Of a stretch of DNA of 64,000 nucleotides, positions 38,901 to 53,723 are shown one piece after another (the first letter of the stretch is position 1; each line of letters starts with the position of its first letter). The notes under the pieces are model-generated. The model had not been told where the DNA came from. It saw only the letters and a list, made by a program, of their open reading frames with translations, and did no database searches. This DNA comes from Colletes latitarsis. Its lineage: Eukaryota > Arthropoda > Insecta > Hymenoptera > Colletidae. Location: the NCBI RefSeq assembly GCF_051014445.1, contig NW_027488366.1:28910001-28974000 (forward strand), given 5' to 3'. Made by a program: the position numbers and the translations under genes.

Positions 38901-41900
38901 AGTTAGGTCTGGGATAGGTCTGGGATTATCCCTCATCAGACTCATACTTTCGCACACTTCACATACTCGTTGACAAGATGCTGGGTTTTTTTCTGGTTTG
39001 GATCACGTAGTAATGTGGTACCACACAGAAACTGTCGATTAAACCTGGTTTCGAACACTATTTTAGAAGACAATGCAAGTTAGGTCTGGGATAGGTCTGG
39101 GATTTGCCCTCATCAGGCTCATACTTTCGCGTTTTTCACATACTTGTTGAACAGATCCTGGTTTTTTTCTGGTTTGGATCACGTAGTAGTATGGTACCAC
39201 ACTGAAACAGTCAATTAAACCTGGTTTCGATCACTATTTTAGTGGATAACGCAAGTTAGGTCTGGGATAGGTCTGGGATTTGCCCTCATCAGACTCATAC
39301 CTACGCACACTTCACATACTCGGTGAACAGATCCTGGGTTATTTTCTGGTTTGGATCACATAGTAATGTGGTACCACACTGAAACAGTCAATTAAACCTG
39401 GTTTCCATCAATAGTTTAGAGGACAACGCATGTTAGGTCTAGGTTAGGCCTGGGATTTGCCCACATCAGGGTCATACTTTCGCAGTTTTAACATACATGT
39501 TGACCTGATCGAGGGTTTTTTCTGCTTTGGATCACGCAGTAAAGTGGTACCACACTGAAACAGTCCATTAAACCTGGTTTGGATCAATATTTTTGAGGAT
39601 AACGCATGTTAGGTCTAGGTTAGGCCTGGGATTTTCACTCATCAGGCTCATACTTTCGCATTCTTCACATACTTGTTGGACAGATACTGGGATTTTCTGG
39701 TTTGGTTCACGCAGTAATGTGGTACCACACTGAAACATTCAATTAAACCTGGTCTTGATAAATATTTTAGAGGATAACGCATGTTAGGTTTGGGTTAGGT
39801 CTTGGATTTGCCCTCATCAGGCTCATACTTTCGCATATCTCTCATACTTCATGGCTAGACCCTGGGCTGTTTCTGGATTGTATCACGTAGTAATGTGGTA
39901 CCACGCTGAAACAGTCAATTAAACCTGATTTCGATCAATATTTTAGAGGATAACGCAAGTTAGGTCTGGGATAGGTCTGGGATTCGCCCTCATCAGGCTC
40001 ATACTTTCGCATATTTCTCAAACTTGATGGCTAGATCCTGGGTTTCTTCCGGTTTGGGTCACGTAGTAGTGTGGTACCACACTGAAACAGTCGATTAAAC
40101 CTGGTTTCGAACAATATTTTTTAGGATAACGCATGTTAGGTCTAGGTTAGGCCGGGGATTTTCACTCATCAGACTCATACTTTCGCATTCTTCACATACT
40201 TGTTGAACGGATCCTGGGTTATTTTCTAGTTTGGATCACATAGTAATGTGGTACCACACTGAAACAGTCGATTAAACCGGGTTTCGATCAATATTTTTGA
40301 GGATAACGCATGTCAGGTCTAGGTTAGACCTGGGATTTTCACTCTTCAGACTCATACTTTCGCATTCTTCACATACTTGTCGAACGGATGCTGGGTTTTT
40401 ACTGGTTTGGATCACGTAGTAATGTGGTACCACACTGAAACATTCAATTAAACCTGGTCTTGATAAATATTTTAGAGGATAACGCATGTTAGGTCTGGGA
40501 TAGGTCTGGGATTTGCATTCATCAGACTCATACTTTCGCACGCCTCACATACTCGTTGAACAGATCCTGAGTTATTTTCTGGTTTGGATCACATAGTAAT
40601 GTGGTACCACACTGAAACAGTCGATAAAACCGGGTTTCGATCAATATTTTTGAGGATAACGCATGTCAGGTCTAGGTTAGACCTGGGATTTTCACTCTTC
40701 AGACTCATACTTTCGCATTCTTCACATACTTGTTGAATGGATCCTGGGTTTTTTCTGGTTTGGATCACGTAGTAATGTGGGACCACACTGAAACAATCAA
40801 TTAAACCTGGTCTTGATAAATATTTTAGAGGATAACGCATGTTAGGTCTGGGTTTGGTCTAGGATTTGCCCTCGTCAGGCTCATACTTTCGCATATTTCT
40901 CATACTTCATGGCTAGATCCTGGGCTATTTCTGGATTGGATCACGTAGTAATGTGGTACCACACTGAAACAGTCGATTAAACCAGGTTTCTATCAATATT
41001 TTTGAGGATAACGCAAGTTAGGTCTGGGATAGGTCTGGGATTTGCCCTCATCAGGCTCATACTTTCGCGTTTTTCACATACTTGTTGAACAGATCCTGGG
41101 TTTTGTCCTGTTTGGGTCACGTAGTAGTGTGGTACCACACTGAAACAGTCGATTAAACCTGGTTTCGAACAATATTTTTGAGGATAACGCATGTTAGGTC
41201 TAGGTTAGGTCTGGGATTTTCACTCATCAGGCTCATACTTTCGCATATTTCTCATACTTGATGGCTAGATCCTGGGCTTTTTCTGGATTGCATCATGTAG
41301 TAATGAAGTACAACACTGAAACAGTCAATTAAACCTGGTTTCCATCAATATCTTAGAGGACAACGCAAGTTAGGTCTGGGATAGCCCTCATCAGGCTCAT
41401 ACTTTTGCAGTTTTAACATGCATGTTGACCTGATCGAGGGTTTTGTCTGCTTTGGATCACGTAGTAAAGTGGTACCACAACTAAAACAGTCAATTAAACC
41501 TGGTTTCGATCAATATTTTAGAGAATAATTCATGTTAGGTCTAGGTTAGGTCTGGGATTAGCCCTCATCAGACTCATACTTTCGCACACTTCACATACTC
41601 GTTGACAAGATCCCGGGTTTTTTTCTTGTTTGGATCACGTAGTAATGTGGTACCACACTGAAACAGTCGATTAAACCTGGTTTCGATTAATATTTTAGAG
41701 GATAACGCATGTTAGGTCTGGGATAGGTCTGGGATTCGCCCTCATCAGGCTCATACTTTCGCATATTTCTCATACTTGATGGCTAGATCCTGGGCTTTTT
41801 CTGGATTGCATCATGTAGTAATGAAGTACAACACTGAAACAGTCAATTAAACCTGGTTTCGATCACTATTTTAGAGGATAACGCAAGTTAGGTCTGGGAT

Positions 41901-42059
41901 AGGTCTGGGATTAGCCCTCATCAGACTCATACTTTCGCATATTTCTCATACTTGATGACTAGATCCTGGGCTTTTTCTGGATTGTATCACGAAGTAATGT
42001 GGTACCACGCTGAAACAGTCAATTAAACCTGATTTCGATCAATATTTTAGAGGATAACG

Positions 42060-45000
42060 CAAGTTAGGTCTGGGATAGGTCTGGGATTCGCCCTCATCAG
42101 GCTCATACTCTCGCATATTTCTCATACTTAATGGCTAGATCCTGGGTTTCTTCCGGTTTGGGTCACGTGGTAGTGTGGTACCACACTGAAACAGTCGATT
42201 AAACCTGGTTTCGAACAATATTTTTTAGGATAACGCATGTTAGGTCTAGGTTAGGCCGGGGATTTTCACTCATCAGACTCATACTTTCGCATTCTTCACA
42301 TACTTGTTGAACGGATCCTGGGTTTTTACTGGTTTGGATCACGTAGTAATGTGGTACCACACTGAAACATTCAATTAAACCTGGTCTTGATAAATATTTT
42401 AGAGGATCACGCAAGTTAGGTCTGGGATAGGTCTGGGATTCGCCCTCATCAGGCCCATACTTTCGCGTTTTTCACATACTTGTTGAACTGATCCTGGGTT
42501 TTTTCTGGTTTGGATCACGTAGCAATGTGGTACCACACTGAAACAGTCGATTAAACCTGGTTTCGATCACTATTTTAGAGGATAACGCAAGTTAGGTCTG
42601 GGATAGGTCTGGGATTAGCCCTCATCAGACTCATACTTTCGCATATTTCTCATACTTGATGACTAGATCCTGGGCTTTTTCTGGATTGCATCACGTAGTA
42701 ATGAAGTACAACACTGAAACAGTCAATTAAACCAGGTTTCCATCAATATTTTAGAGGACAACGCATGTTAGGTCTAGGTTAGGCCTGGGATTTGCCCTCA
42801 TCAGGGTCATACTTTCGCAGTTTTAACATACATGTTGACGTGATCGAGGGTTTTTTCTGCTTTGGATCACGTAGTAAAGTGGTACCACATTGAAACAGTC
42901 CATTAAACCTTGTTTGGATCAATATTTTTGAGGATAACGCATGTTAGGTCTAGGTTAGGCCTGGGATTTTCACTCATCAGACTCATACTTTCGCATTCTT
43001 CACATACTTGTTGAACGGATCCTGGGTTTTTCTGGTTTGGATCACGTAGTAATGTGGGGCCACACTGAAACAATCAATTAAACCTGGTCTTGATAAATAT
43101 TTTAGAGGACAACCCATGTTAGGTCTGGGTTAGGTCTAGGATTTGCTCTCATCAGGCTCATACTTTCGCATATTTCTCATACTTCATGGCTAGATCCTGG
43201 GATATTTCTGGATTGGATCACGTAGTAAAGTGGTACCACAACTAAAACAGTCAATTAAACCTGGTTTCGATCACTATTTCAGAGGATAACGCAAGTTAGG
43301 TCTGGGATAGGTCTGGGATTATCCCTCATCAGACTCATACTTTCGCACACTTCACATACTCGGTGAACAGATCCTGGGTTATTTTCCGGTTTGGATCACA
43401 TAGTAATGTGGTACCAAACTGAAACAGTCAATTAGACCTGGTTTCCATCGATAGTTTAGAGGACAACGCATGGTAGGTCTAGGTTAGGCCTGGGATTTGC
43501 CCACATCAGGGTCATACTTTCGCAGTTTTAACATACATGTTGACCTTATCGAGGGTTCTTTCTGCTTTGGATCACGCAGTAAAGTGGTACCACACTGAAA
43601 CAGTCCATTAAACCTGGTTTGGATCAATATTTTTGAGGATAACGCATGTTAGGTCTAGGTTAGGCCTGGGATTTTCACTCATCAGGCTCATACTTTCGCA
43701 TTCTTCACATACTTGTTGGACAGATACAGGGTTTTTTCTGGTTTGGTTCACGCAGTAATGTGGTAACACACTGAAACATTCAATTAAACCTGGTCTTGAT
43801 AAATATTTTAGAGGATAACGCATGTTAGGTTTGGGTTAGGTCTTGGATTTGCCCTCATCAGGCTCATACTTTCGCATATCTCTCATACTACATGGCTAGA
43901 CCCTGGGCTGTTTCTGGATTGTATCACGAAGTAATGTGGTACCACGCTGAAACAGTCAATTAAACCTGATTTCGATCAATATTTTAGAGGATAACGCAAG
44001 TTAGGTCTGGGATAGGTCTGGGATTCGCCCTCATCAGGCTCATACTTTCGCATATTTCTCATACTTGATGGCTAGATCCTGGGTTTCTTCCGGTTTGGGT
44101 CACGTGGTAGTGTGGTACCACACTGAAACAGTCGATTAAACCTGGTTTCGAGCAATATTTTTTAGTATAACGCATGTTAGGTCTAGGTTAGGCCGGGGAT
44201 TTTCACTCATCAGACTCATACTTTCGCATTCTTCACATACTTGTTGAACGGATCCTGGGTTTTTACTGGTTTGGATCACGTAGTAATGTGGTACCACACT
44301 GAAACATTCAATTAAACCTGGTCTTGATAAATATTTTAGAGGATAACGCATGTTAGGTCTGGGATAGGTCTGGGATTTGCATTCATCAGACTCATACTTT
44401 CGCACGTCTCACATACTCGTTGAACAGATCCTGGGTTATTTTCTGGTTTGGATCACATAGTAATGTGGTACCACACTGAAACAGTCGATTAAACCAGGTT
44501 TCGATCAATATTTTTGAGGATAACGCATGTCAGGTCTAGGTTAGGCCTGGGATTTTCACTCTTCAGACTCATACTTTCGCATTCTTCACATACTTGTTGA
44601 ACGGATCCTGGGTTTTTTCTGGTTTGGATCACGTAGTAATGTGGGACCACACTGAAACAATCAATTAAACCTGGTCTTGATAAATATTTTAGAGGATAAC
44701 GCATGCTAGGTCTGGGTTTGGTCTAGGATTTGCCCTCGTCAGGCTCATAATTTCGCATATTTCTCATACTTCATGGCTAGATCCTGGGCTATTTCTGGAT
44801 TGGATTACGTAGTAATGTGGTACCACACTGAAACAGTCGATTAAACCAGGTTTCTATCAATATTTTTGAGGATAACGCAAGTTAGGTCTGGGATAGGTCT
44901 GGGATTCGCCCTCATCAGGCTCATACTTTCGCGTTTTTCACATACTTGATGGCTAGATCCTGGGTTTCTTCCGGTTTGGGTCACGTGGTAGTGTGGTACC

Positions 45001-46178
45001 ACACTGAAACAGTCGATTAAACCTGGTTTCGAACAATATTTTTTAGGATAACGCATGTTAGGTCTAGGTTAGGCCGGGGATTTTCACTCATCAGACTCAT
45101 ACTTTCGCATTCTTCACATACTTGTTGAACGGATCCTGGGTTTTTACTGGTTTGGATCACGTAGTAATGTGGTACCACACTGAAACATTCAATTAAACCT
45201 GGTCTTGATAAATATTTTAGAGGATCACGCAAGTTAGGTCTGGGATAGGTCTGGGATTCGCCCTCATCAGGCCCATACTTTCGCGTTTTTCACATACTTG
45301 TTGAACTGATCCTGGGTTTTTTCTGGTTTGGATCACGTAGCAATGTGGTACCACACTGAAACAGTCGATTAAACCTGGTTTCGATCACTATTTTAGAGGA
45401 TAACGCAAGTTAGGTCTGGGATAGGTCTGGGATTAGCCCTCATCAGACTCATACTTTCGCATATTTCTCATACTTGATGACTAGATCCTGGGCTTTTTCT
45501 GGATTGCATCACGTAGTAATGAAGTACAACACTGAAACAGTCAATTAAACCTGGTTTCCATCAATATTTTAGAGGACAACTCATGTTAGGTCTAGGTTAG
45601 GCCTGGGATTTGCCCTCATCAGGGTCATACTTTCGCAGTTTTAACATACATGTTGACGTGATCGAGGGTTTTTTCTGCTTTGGATCACGTAGTAAAGTGG
45701 TACCACATTGAAACAGTCCATTAAACCTTGTTTGGATCAATATTTTTGAGGATAACGCATGTTAGGTCTAGGTTAGGCCTGGGATTTTCACTCATCAGAC
45801 TCATACTTTCGCATTCTTCACATACTTGTTGAACGGATCCTGGGTTTTTCTGGTTTGGATCACGTAGTAATGTGGGGCCACACTGAAACAATCAATTAAA
45901 CCTGGTCTTGATAAATATTTTAGAGGACAACCCATGTTAGGTCTGGGTTAGGTCTAGGATTTGCTCTCATCAGGCTCATACTTTCGCATATTTCTCATAC
46001 TTCATGGCTAGATCCTGGGATATTTCTGGATTGGATCACGTAGTAAAGTGGTACCACAACTAAAACAGTCAATTAAACCTGGTTTCGATCACTATTTTAG
46101 AGGATAACGCAAGTTAGGTCTGGGATAGGTCTGGGATTATCCCTCATCAGACTCATACTTTCGCACACTTCACATACT
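42060..46178 (+). repeat. Segmental duplication within family B (offset 2,818 bp)
   Basis: The segment of about 42060-43360 recurs at about 44878-46178. Matching points include 42199/45017, 42901/45719 and 43201/46019, all 2,818 bp apart (16 monomers plus 2 bp). Part of the same block (about 42410-43320) appears a third time 8,280 bp downstream (42901/51181), ending where 43321 and 51601 diverge. The spread shows that family B evolves by block copying rather than by a steady HOR. Confidence 0.8.
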
Positions 46179-48404
46179 CGTTGACAAGATCCTGGGTTTT
46201 TTTCTGGTTTGGATCGCGTAGTAATGTGGTACCACACTGAAACTGTCGATTAAACCTGGTTTCGAACACTATTTTAGAAGACAATGTAAGTTAGGTCTGG
46301 GATAGGTCTGGGTTTTGCCCTCATCAGGCTCATACTTTCGCGTTTTTCACATACTTGTTGAACAGATCCTGGTTTTTTTCTGGTTTGGATCACGTAGTAG
46401 TGTGGTACCACACTGAAACAGTCAATTAAACCTGGTTTCGATCACTATTTTACAACATAACGCAAGTTAGGTCTGGGATAGGTCCGGGATTATCCCTCAT
46501 CAGACTCATACTTTCGCACACTTCACATACTCGTTGACAAGATCCTGGGTTTTTTTCTGGTTTGGATCACGTAGTAATGTGGTACCACACTGAAACTGTC
46601 GGTTAAACCTGGTTTCGAACAATATTTTAGTGGATAACGCAAATTAGGTCTGGGATAGGTCTGGGATTTGTCCTCATCAGACTCATACCGACGCACACTT
46701 CACATACTCGGTGAACAGATCCTGGGTTATTTTCCGGTTTGGATCACATAGTAATGTGGTACCAAACTGAAACAGTCAATTAAACCTGGTTTCCATCAAT
46801 AGTTTAGAGGACAACGCATGGTAGGTCTAGGTTAGGCCTGGGATTTGCCCACATCAGGGTCATACTTTCGCAGTTTTAACATACATGTTGACCTGATCGA
46901 GGGTTCTTTCTGCTTTGGATCACGCAGTAAAGTGGTACCACACTGAAACAGTCCTTTAAACCTGGTTTGGATCATTATTTTTGAGGATAACGCATGTTAG
47001 GTCTAGGTTAGGCCTGGGATTTTCACTCATCAGGCTCATACTTTCGCATTCTTCACATACTTGTTGGACAGATACAGGGTTTTTTCTGGTTTGGTTCACG
47101 CAGTAATGTGGTAACACACTGAAACATTCAATTAAACCTGGTCTTGATAAATATTTTAGAGGATAACGCATGTTAGGTTTGGGTTAGGTCTTGGATTTGC
47201 CCTCATCAGGCTCATACTTTCGCATATCTCTCATACTTCATGGCTAGACCCTGGGCTGTTTCTGGATTGTATCACGAAGTAATGTGGTACCACGCTGAAA
47301 CAGTCAATTAAACCTGATTTCGATCAATATTTTAGAGGATAACGCAAGTTAGGTCTGGGATAGGTCTGGGATTCGCCCTCATCAGGCTCATACTTTCGCA
47401 TATTTCTCATACTTGATGGCTAGATCCTGGGTTTCTTCCGGTTTGGGTCACGTGGTAGTGTGGTACCACACTGAAACAGTCGATTAAACCTGGTTTCGAA
47501 CAATATTTTTGAGGATAACGCATGTTAGGTCTAGGTTAGGTCTGGGATTTTCACTCATCAGGCTCATACTTTCGCATTTTTCTCATACTTCATGGCTAGA
47601 TCCTGGGCTATTTCTGGATTGTATCACGTAGTAATGTGGTACCACACTGAAACAGTCAATTAAACCTGGTCTTGATAAATATTTTGGAGGATAACGCATG
47701 TTAGGTCTGGGATAGGTCTGGGATTTGCATTCATCAGACTCATACTTTCGCACGCCTCACATACTCGTTGAACAGATCCTGGGTTATTTTCTGGTTTGGA
47801 TCACATAGTAATGTGGTACCACACTGAAACAGTCGATTAAACTAGGTTTCGATCAATATTTTTGAGGATAACGCATGTCAGGTCTAGGTTAGGCCTGGGA
47901 TTATCACTCTTCAGACTCATACTTTCGCATTCTTCACATACTTGTTGAACGGATCCTGGGTTTTTTCTGGTTTGGATCACGTAGTAATGTGGGACCACAC
48001 TGAAACAATCAATTAAACCTGGTCTTGATAAATATTTTAGAGGATAACGCATGCTAGGTCTGGGTTTGGTCTAGGATTTGCCCTCGTCAGGCTCATACTT
48101 TCGCATATTTCTCATACTTCATGGCTAGATCCTGGGCTATTTCTGGATTGGATTACGTAGTAATGTGGTACCACACTGAAACAGTCGATTAAACCAGGTT
48201 TCTATCAATATTTTTGAGGATAACGCAAGTTAGGTCTGGGATAGGTCTGGGATTTGCCCTCATCAGGCTCATACTTTCGCGTTTTTCACATACTTGTTGA
48301 ACAGATCCTGGGTTTTTTCCTGTTTGGGTCACGTAGTAGTGTGGTACCACACTGAAACAGTCGATTAAACCTGGTTTCGAACAATATTTTTGAGGATAAC
48401 GCAT
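43370..48404 (+). repeat. Segmental duplication within family B (offset 3,348 bp)
   Basis: The segment of about 43370-45056 recurs at about 46718-48404, with matches 43608/46956, 44489/47837 and 44841/48189 all 3,348 bp apart (19 monomers plus 4 bp). A further match at 3,864 bp (40272/44136, 41192/45056) links the block to 40250-41192. The overlapping offsets imply successive duplications, some followed by internal deletion. Confidence 0.78.
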
Positions 48405-48638
48405 GTTAGGTCTAGGTTAGGTCTGGGATTTCCACTCATCAGGCTCATACTTTCGCATTTTTCTCATACTTCATGGCTAGATCCTGGGCTATTTCTGGAT
48501 TGTATCACGTAGTAATGTGGTACCACACTGAAACAGTCAATTAAACCTGGTTTCGCTCAATATTTTAGAAGATAACGCATGTTAGGCCTAGGTTAGGCCT
48601 GGGATTTGCCCTCATCAGGGTCATACTTTCGCAGTTTT

Positions 48639-48650
48639 AACATGCATGTT
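48639..48650 (+). repeat. Second palindrome in the third family B subtype (AACATGCATGTT)
   Basis: A perfect 12-bp palindrome sits in the TTTTAAC...GTTGACCTGATCGAGGG monomer subtype. It also occurs at 41415-41426 and 48816-48827. More often the subtype reads AACATACATGTT, which breaks the centre of the dyad. The subtype occurs only in family B. Confidence 0.75.
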
Positions 48651-51600
48651 GACCTGATCGAGTGTTTTTTCTGCTTTGGATCACGTAGTAAAGTGGTACC
48701 ACAACTAAAACAGTCAATTAAACCTGGTTTCGATCACTATTTTAGAGGATAACGCAAGTTAGGTCAGGGATAGGTCTGGGATTAGCCCTCATCAGGCTCA
48801 TACTTTCGCAGTTTTAACATGCATGTTGACCTGATCGAGGGTTTTTTCTGCTTTGGATCACGTAGTAAAGTGGTACCACAACTAAAACAGTCAATTAAAC
48901 CTGGTTTCGATCAATATTTTAGAGAATAATTCATGTTAGGTCTAGGTTAGGTCTGGGATTAGCCCTCATCAGACTCATACTTTCGCATTCTTCACATACT
49001 TGTTGACCGGATCCTGGGTTTTTTCTGGTTTGGTTCACGTAGTAATGTGGTACCACACTGAAACATTCAATTAAACCTGGTCTTGATAAATATTTTAGAG
49101 GATAACGCATGTTAGGTTTGGGTTAGGTCTAGGATTTGCCCTCATCAGGCTCATACTTTCGCAAATTTCTCATACTTCATGGCTAGATCCTGGGCTGTTT
49201 CTGGATTGTATCACGTAGTAGTGTGGTACCACGCCGAAACAGTCAATTAAAACTGGTTTCGATCAATATTTTAGAGGATCACGCAAGTTAGGTCTGGGAT
49301 AGGTCTGGGATTCGCCCTCATCAGGTTCATACTTTCGCGTTTTTCACATACTTGTTGAACTGATCCTGGGTGTTTTCTGGTTTGGATCACGTAGCAATGT
49401 GGTACCACACTGAAACAGTCGATTAAACCTGGTTTCGATCACTATTTTAGAGGATAACGCAAGTTAGGTCTGGGATAGGTCTGGGATTAGCCCTCATCAG
49501 ACTCATACTTTCGCATATTTCTCATACTTGATGGCTAGATCCTGGGCTTTTTCTGGATTGCATCACGTAGTAATGAAGTACAACACTGAAACAGTCAATT
49601 AAACCTGGTTTCCATCAATACTTTAGAGGACAACGCATGTTAGGTCTAGGTTAGGCCTGGGATTTGCCCTCATCAGGGTCATACTTCCGCAGTTTTAACA
49701 TACATGTTGACCTGATCGAGGTTTTTTTCTGCTTTGGATCACGTAGCAATGTGGTACCACACTGAAGCAGTCGATTAAACGTGGTTTCGATCAATATTTT
49801 AGAGGGTAACGCAAGTTTGGTCTGGGATAGGTCTGGGATTTGCCCTCATCAGGCTCATACTTTCGCATTCTTCACATACTTGTTGAACGGATCCTGGGTT
49901 TTTTCTGGTTTGGATCACGTAGTACTGTGGGACCACACTGAAACAATCAATTAAACCTGGTCATGATCAATATTTTAGAGAATAATTCATGTTATGTCTA
50001 GGTTAGGTCTGGGATTTGCTCTCATCAGGCTCATTCTTTCGCATATTTCTCATACTTGATGGCTAGATCCTGGGCTTTTTCTGGATTGCATCACGTAGTA
50101 ATGAAGTACAGCACTGAAACAGTCAATTAAACCTGGTTTCCATCAATATTTTAGATGACAACGCATGTTAGGTCTAGGTTAGGCCTGGGATTTGCCCTCA
50201 TCAGGGTCATACTTCCGCAGTTATAACATACATGTTGACATGATCGAGGGTTTTTTATGCTTTGGATCACGTAGTAAAGTGGTACCACACTGAAACAGTC
50301 CATTAAACCTGGTATGGATCAATATTTTAGAGGATAACGCATGTTAGGTCTAGGTTTGCCCTGGGATTTTCACTCATCAGACTCATACTTTCGCATTCTT
50401 CACATACTTGTTGACCGGATCCTGGGTTTTTTCTGGTTTGGTTCACGTAGTAATGTGGTACCACACTGAAACATTCAATTAAACCTGGTCTTGATAAATA
50501 TTTTAGAGGATAACGCATGTTAGGTTTGGGTTAGGTCTAGGATTTGCCCTCATCAGGCTCATACTTTCGCATATTTCTCATACTTCATGGCTAGATCCTA
50601 GGCTGTTTCTGGATTGTATCACATAGTAATGTGGTACCACGCCGAAACAGTCAATTAAAACTGGTTTCGATCAATATTTTAGAGGATCACGCAAGTTAGG
50701 TCTGGGATAGGTCTGGGATTCGCCCTCATCAGGCTCATACTTTCGCGTTTTTCACATACTTGTTGAACTGATCCTGGGTTTTTTCTGGTTTGGATCACGT
50801 AGCAATGTGGTACCACACTGAAACAGTCGATTAAACCTGGTTTCGATCACTATTTTAGAGGATAACGCAAGTTAGGTCTGGGATAGGTCTGGGATTAGCC
50901 CTCATCAGACTCATACTTTCGCATATTTCTCATACTCGATGACTAGATCCTGGGCTTTTTCTGGATTGCATCACGTAGTAATGAAGTACAACACTGAAAC
51001 GGTCAATTAAACCTGGTTTCCATTAATATTTTAGAGGACAACGCATGTTAGGTCTAGGTTAGGCCTGGGATTTGCCCTCATCAGGGTCATACTTTCGCAG
51101 TTTTAACATACATGTTGACGTGATCGAGGGTTTTTTCTACTTTGGATCACGTAGTAAAGTGGTACCACATTGAAACAGTCCATTAAACCTTGTTTGGATC
51201 AATATTTTTGAGGATAACGCATGTTAGGTCTAGGTTAGGCCTGGGATTTTCACTCATCAGACTCATACTTTCGCATTCTTCACATACTTGTTGAACGGAT
51301 CCTGGGTTTTTCTGGTTTGGATCACGTAGTAATGTGGGGCCCCACTGAAACAATCAATTAAACCTGGTCTTGATAAATATTTTAGAGGACAACCCATGTT
51401 AGGTCTGGGTTAGGTCTAGGATTTGCTCTCATCAGGCTCATACTTTCGCATATTTCTCATACTTCATGGCTAGATCCTGGGATATTTCTGGATTGGATCA
51501 CGTAGTAAAGTGGTACCACAACTTAAACAGTCAATTAAACCTGGTTTCGATCACTATTTTAGAGGATAACGCAAGTTAGGTCTGGGATAGGTCTGGGATT

Positions 51601-53723
51601 CGCCCTCATCAGGCTCATACTTTCGCGTTTTTCACATACTTGTTGAACTGATCCTGGGTTTTTTCTGGTTTGGATCACGTAGTAATGTGGTACCACACTG
51701 AAACTGTCGATTAAACCTGGTTTCGAACACTATTTTAGAAGACAATGCAAGTTAGGTCTGGGATAGGTCTGGGATTTGCCCTCACCAGGCTCATACTTTC
51801 GCGTTTTTCACATACTTGTTGAACAGATCCTGGTTTTTTTCTGGTTTGGATCACGTAGTAGTGTGGTACCACACTGAAACAGTCAATTAAACCTGGTTTC
51901 GATCAATAGTTTTGAGGATAACGCGTGTTAGGTCTAGGTTAGCCCAGGGATTTTCACTCATCAGACTCATACTTTCGCATTCTTCACATACTTGTTGAAC
52001 GGATCCTGGGTTTTTTCTGGTTTGGATCACGTAGTAATGTGGGACCACACTGAAACAATCAATTAAACCTGGTCATGATAAATATTTTAGAGGATAACGC
52101 ATGTTAGGTCTCGGTTAGGACTAGGATATGCCCCCATCAGGCTCATACTTTCGCATATTTATCATACTTCATGGCTGGATCCTGGGCTATTTCTGGATTG
52201 GATCACGTGGTAATGTGGTACCACACTGAAACAGTCAATTAAACCTGATTTCCATCAATATTTTAGAGGAAAACGCATGTTAGGTCAAGGTTAGGCCTGG
52301 GATTTGCCCTCATCAGGGTCATACTTCCGCGTTTTTGACATACTTGTTGAACTGGTCCTCGGTTTTTTCTGGTTTGGATCACGCAGCAATGTGGTACCAC
52401 ACTGAAGCAGTCGATTAAACCTGGTTTCGATCAATATTTTAGAGGATAACGCAAGTTTGGTCTGGGATAGGTCTGGGATTTGCCCTCATCAGGCTCATAC
52501 TTTCGCGTTTTTGACATACTTGTTGAACTGGTCCTCGGTTTTTTCTGGTTTGGATCACGTAGCAATGTGGTACCACACTGAAGCAGTCGATTAAACCTGG
52601 TTTCGATCAATATTTTAGAGGATAACGCAAGTTTGGTCTGGGATTTGCCCTCATCAGGCTCATACTTTCGCATTCTTCACATACTTGTTGAACGGATCCT
52701 GGGTTTTTTCTGGTTTGGATCACGTAGTAATGTGGGACCACACTGAAACAATCAATTAAACCTGGTCATGATCAATATTTTAGAGAATAATTCATGTTAG
52801 GTCTAGGTTAGGTCTGGGATTAGCCCTCATCAGACTCATACTTTCGCACACTTCACATACTCGTTGACAAGATCCTGGGATTTTTTCTTGTTTGGATCAC
52901 GTAGTAATGTGGTACCACACTGAAACAGTCGATTAAACCTGGTTTCGATTAATATCTTAGAGGATAACGCATGTTAGGTCTGGGATAGGTCTGGGATTCG
53001 CCCTCATCAGGCTCATTCTTTCGCATATTTCTCATACTTGATGGCTAGATCCTGGGCTTTTTCTGGATTGCATCACGTAGTAATGAAGTACAACACTGAA
53101 ACAGTCAATTAAACCAGGTTTCCATCAATATTTTAGAGGACAACGCATGTTAGGTCTAGGTTAGGCCTGGGATTTGCTCTCATCAGGGTCATACTTCCGC
53201 AGTTTTAACATACATGTTGACCTGATCGAGGGTTTTTTCTGCTTTGGATCACGTAGTAAAGTGGTTCCACACTGAAACAGTCCATTAAACCTGGTTTGGA
53301 TCAATATTTTAGAGTATAACGCATGTCAGGTCTAGGTTTGCCCTGGGATTTTCACTCATCAGACTCATACTTTCGCATTCTTCACATACTTGTTGACCGG
53401 ATCCTGGGTTTTCTCTGGTTTGGTTCACGTAGTAATGTGGTACCACACTGAAACATTCAACTAAACCTGGTCTTGATAAATATTTTAGAGGATAACGCAT
53501 GTTAGGTTTGGGTTAGGTCTAGGATTTGCCCTCATCAGGCTCATACTTTCGCATATTTCTCATACTTCATGGCTAGATCCTGGGCTGTTTCTGGATTGTA
53601 TCACGTAGTAATGTGGTACCACGCCGAAACAGTCAATTAAAACTGGTTTCGATCAGTATTTTAGAGGATAACCCAAGTTAGGTCTGGGATTCGTCCTCAT
53701 CAGGCTCATACTTTCGCGTTTTT

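Noticed and set aside
35715..53500. Repeated minus-strand open frames of 63-89 codons in family B
   Set aside because: Same reason: periodic by-products of the 176-bp monomer, on the opposite strand from those in family A, with no shared protein logic between the two families.
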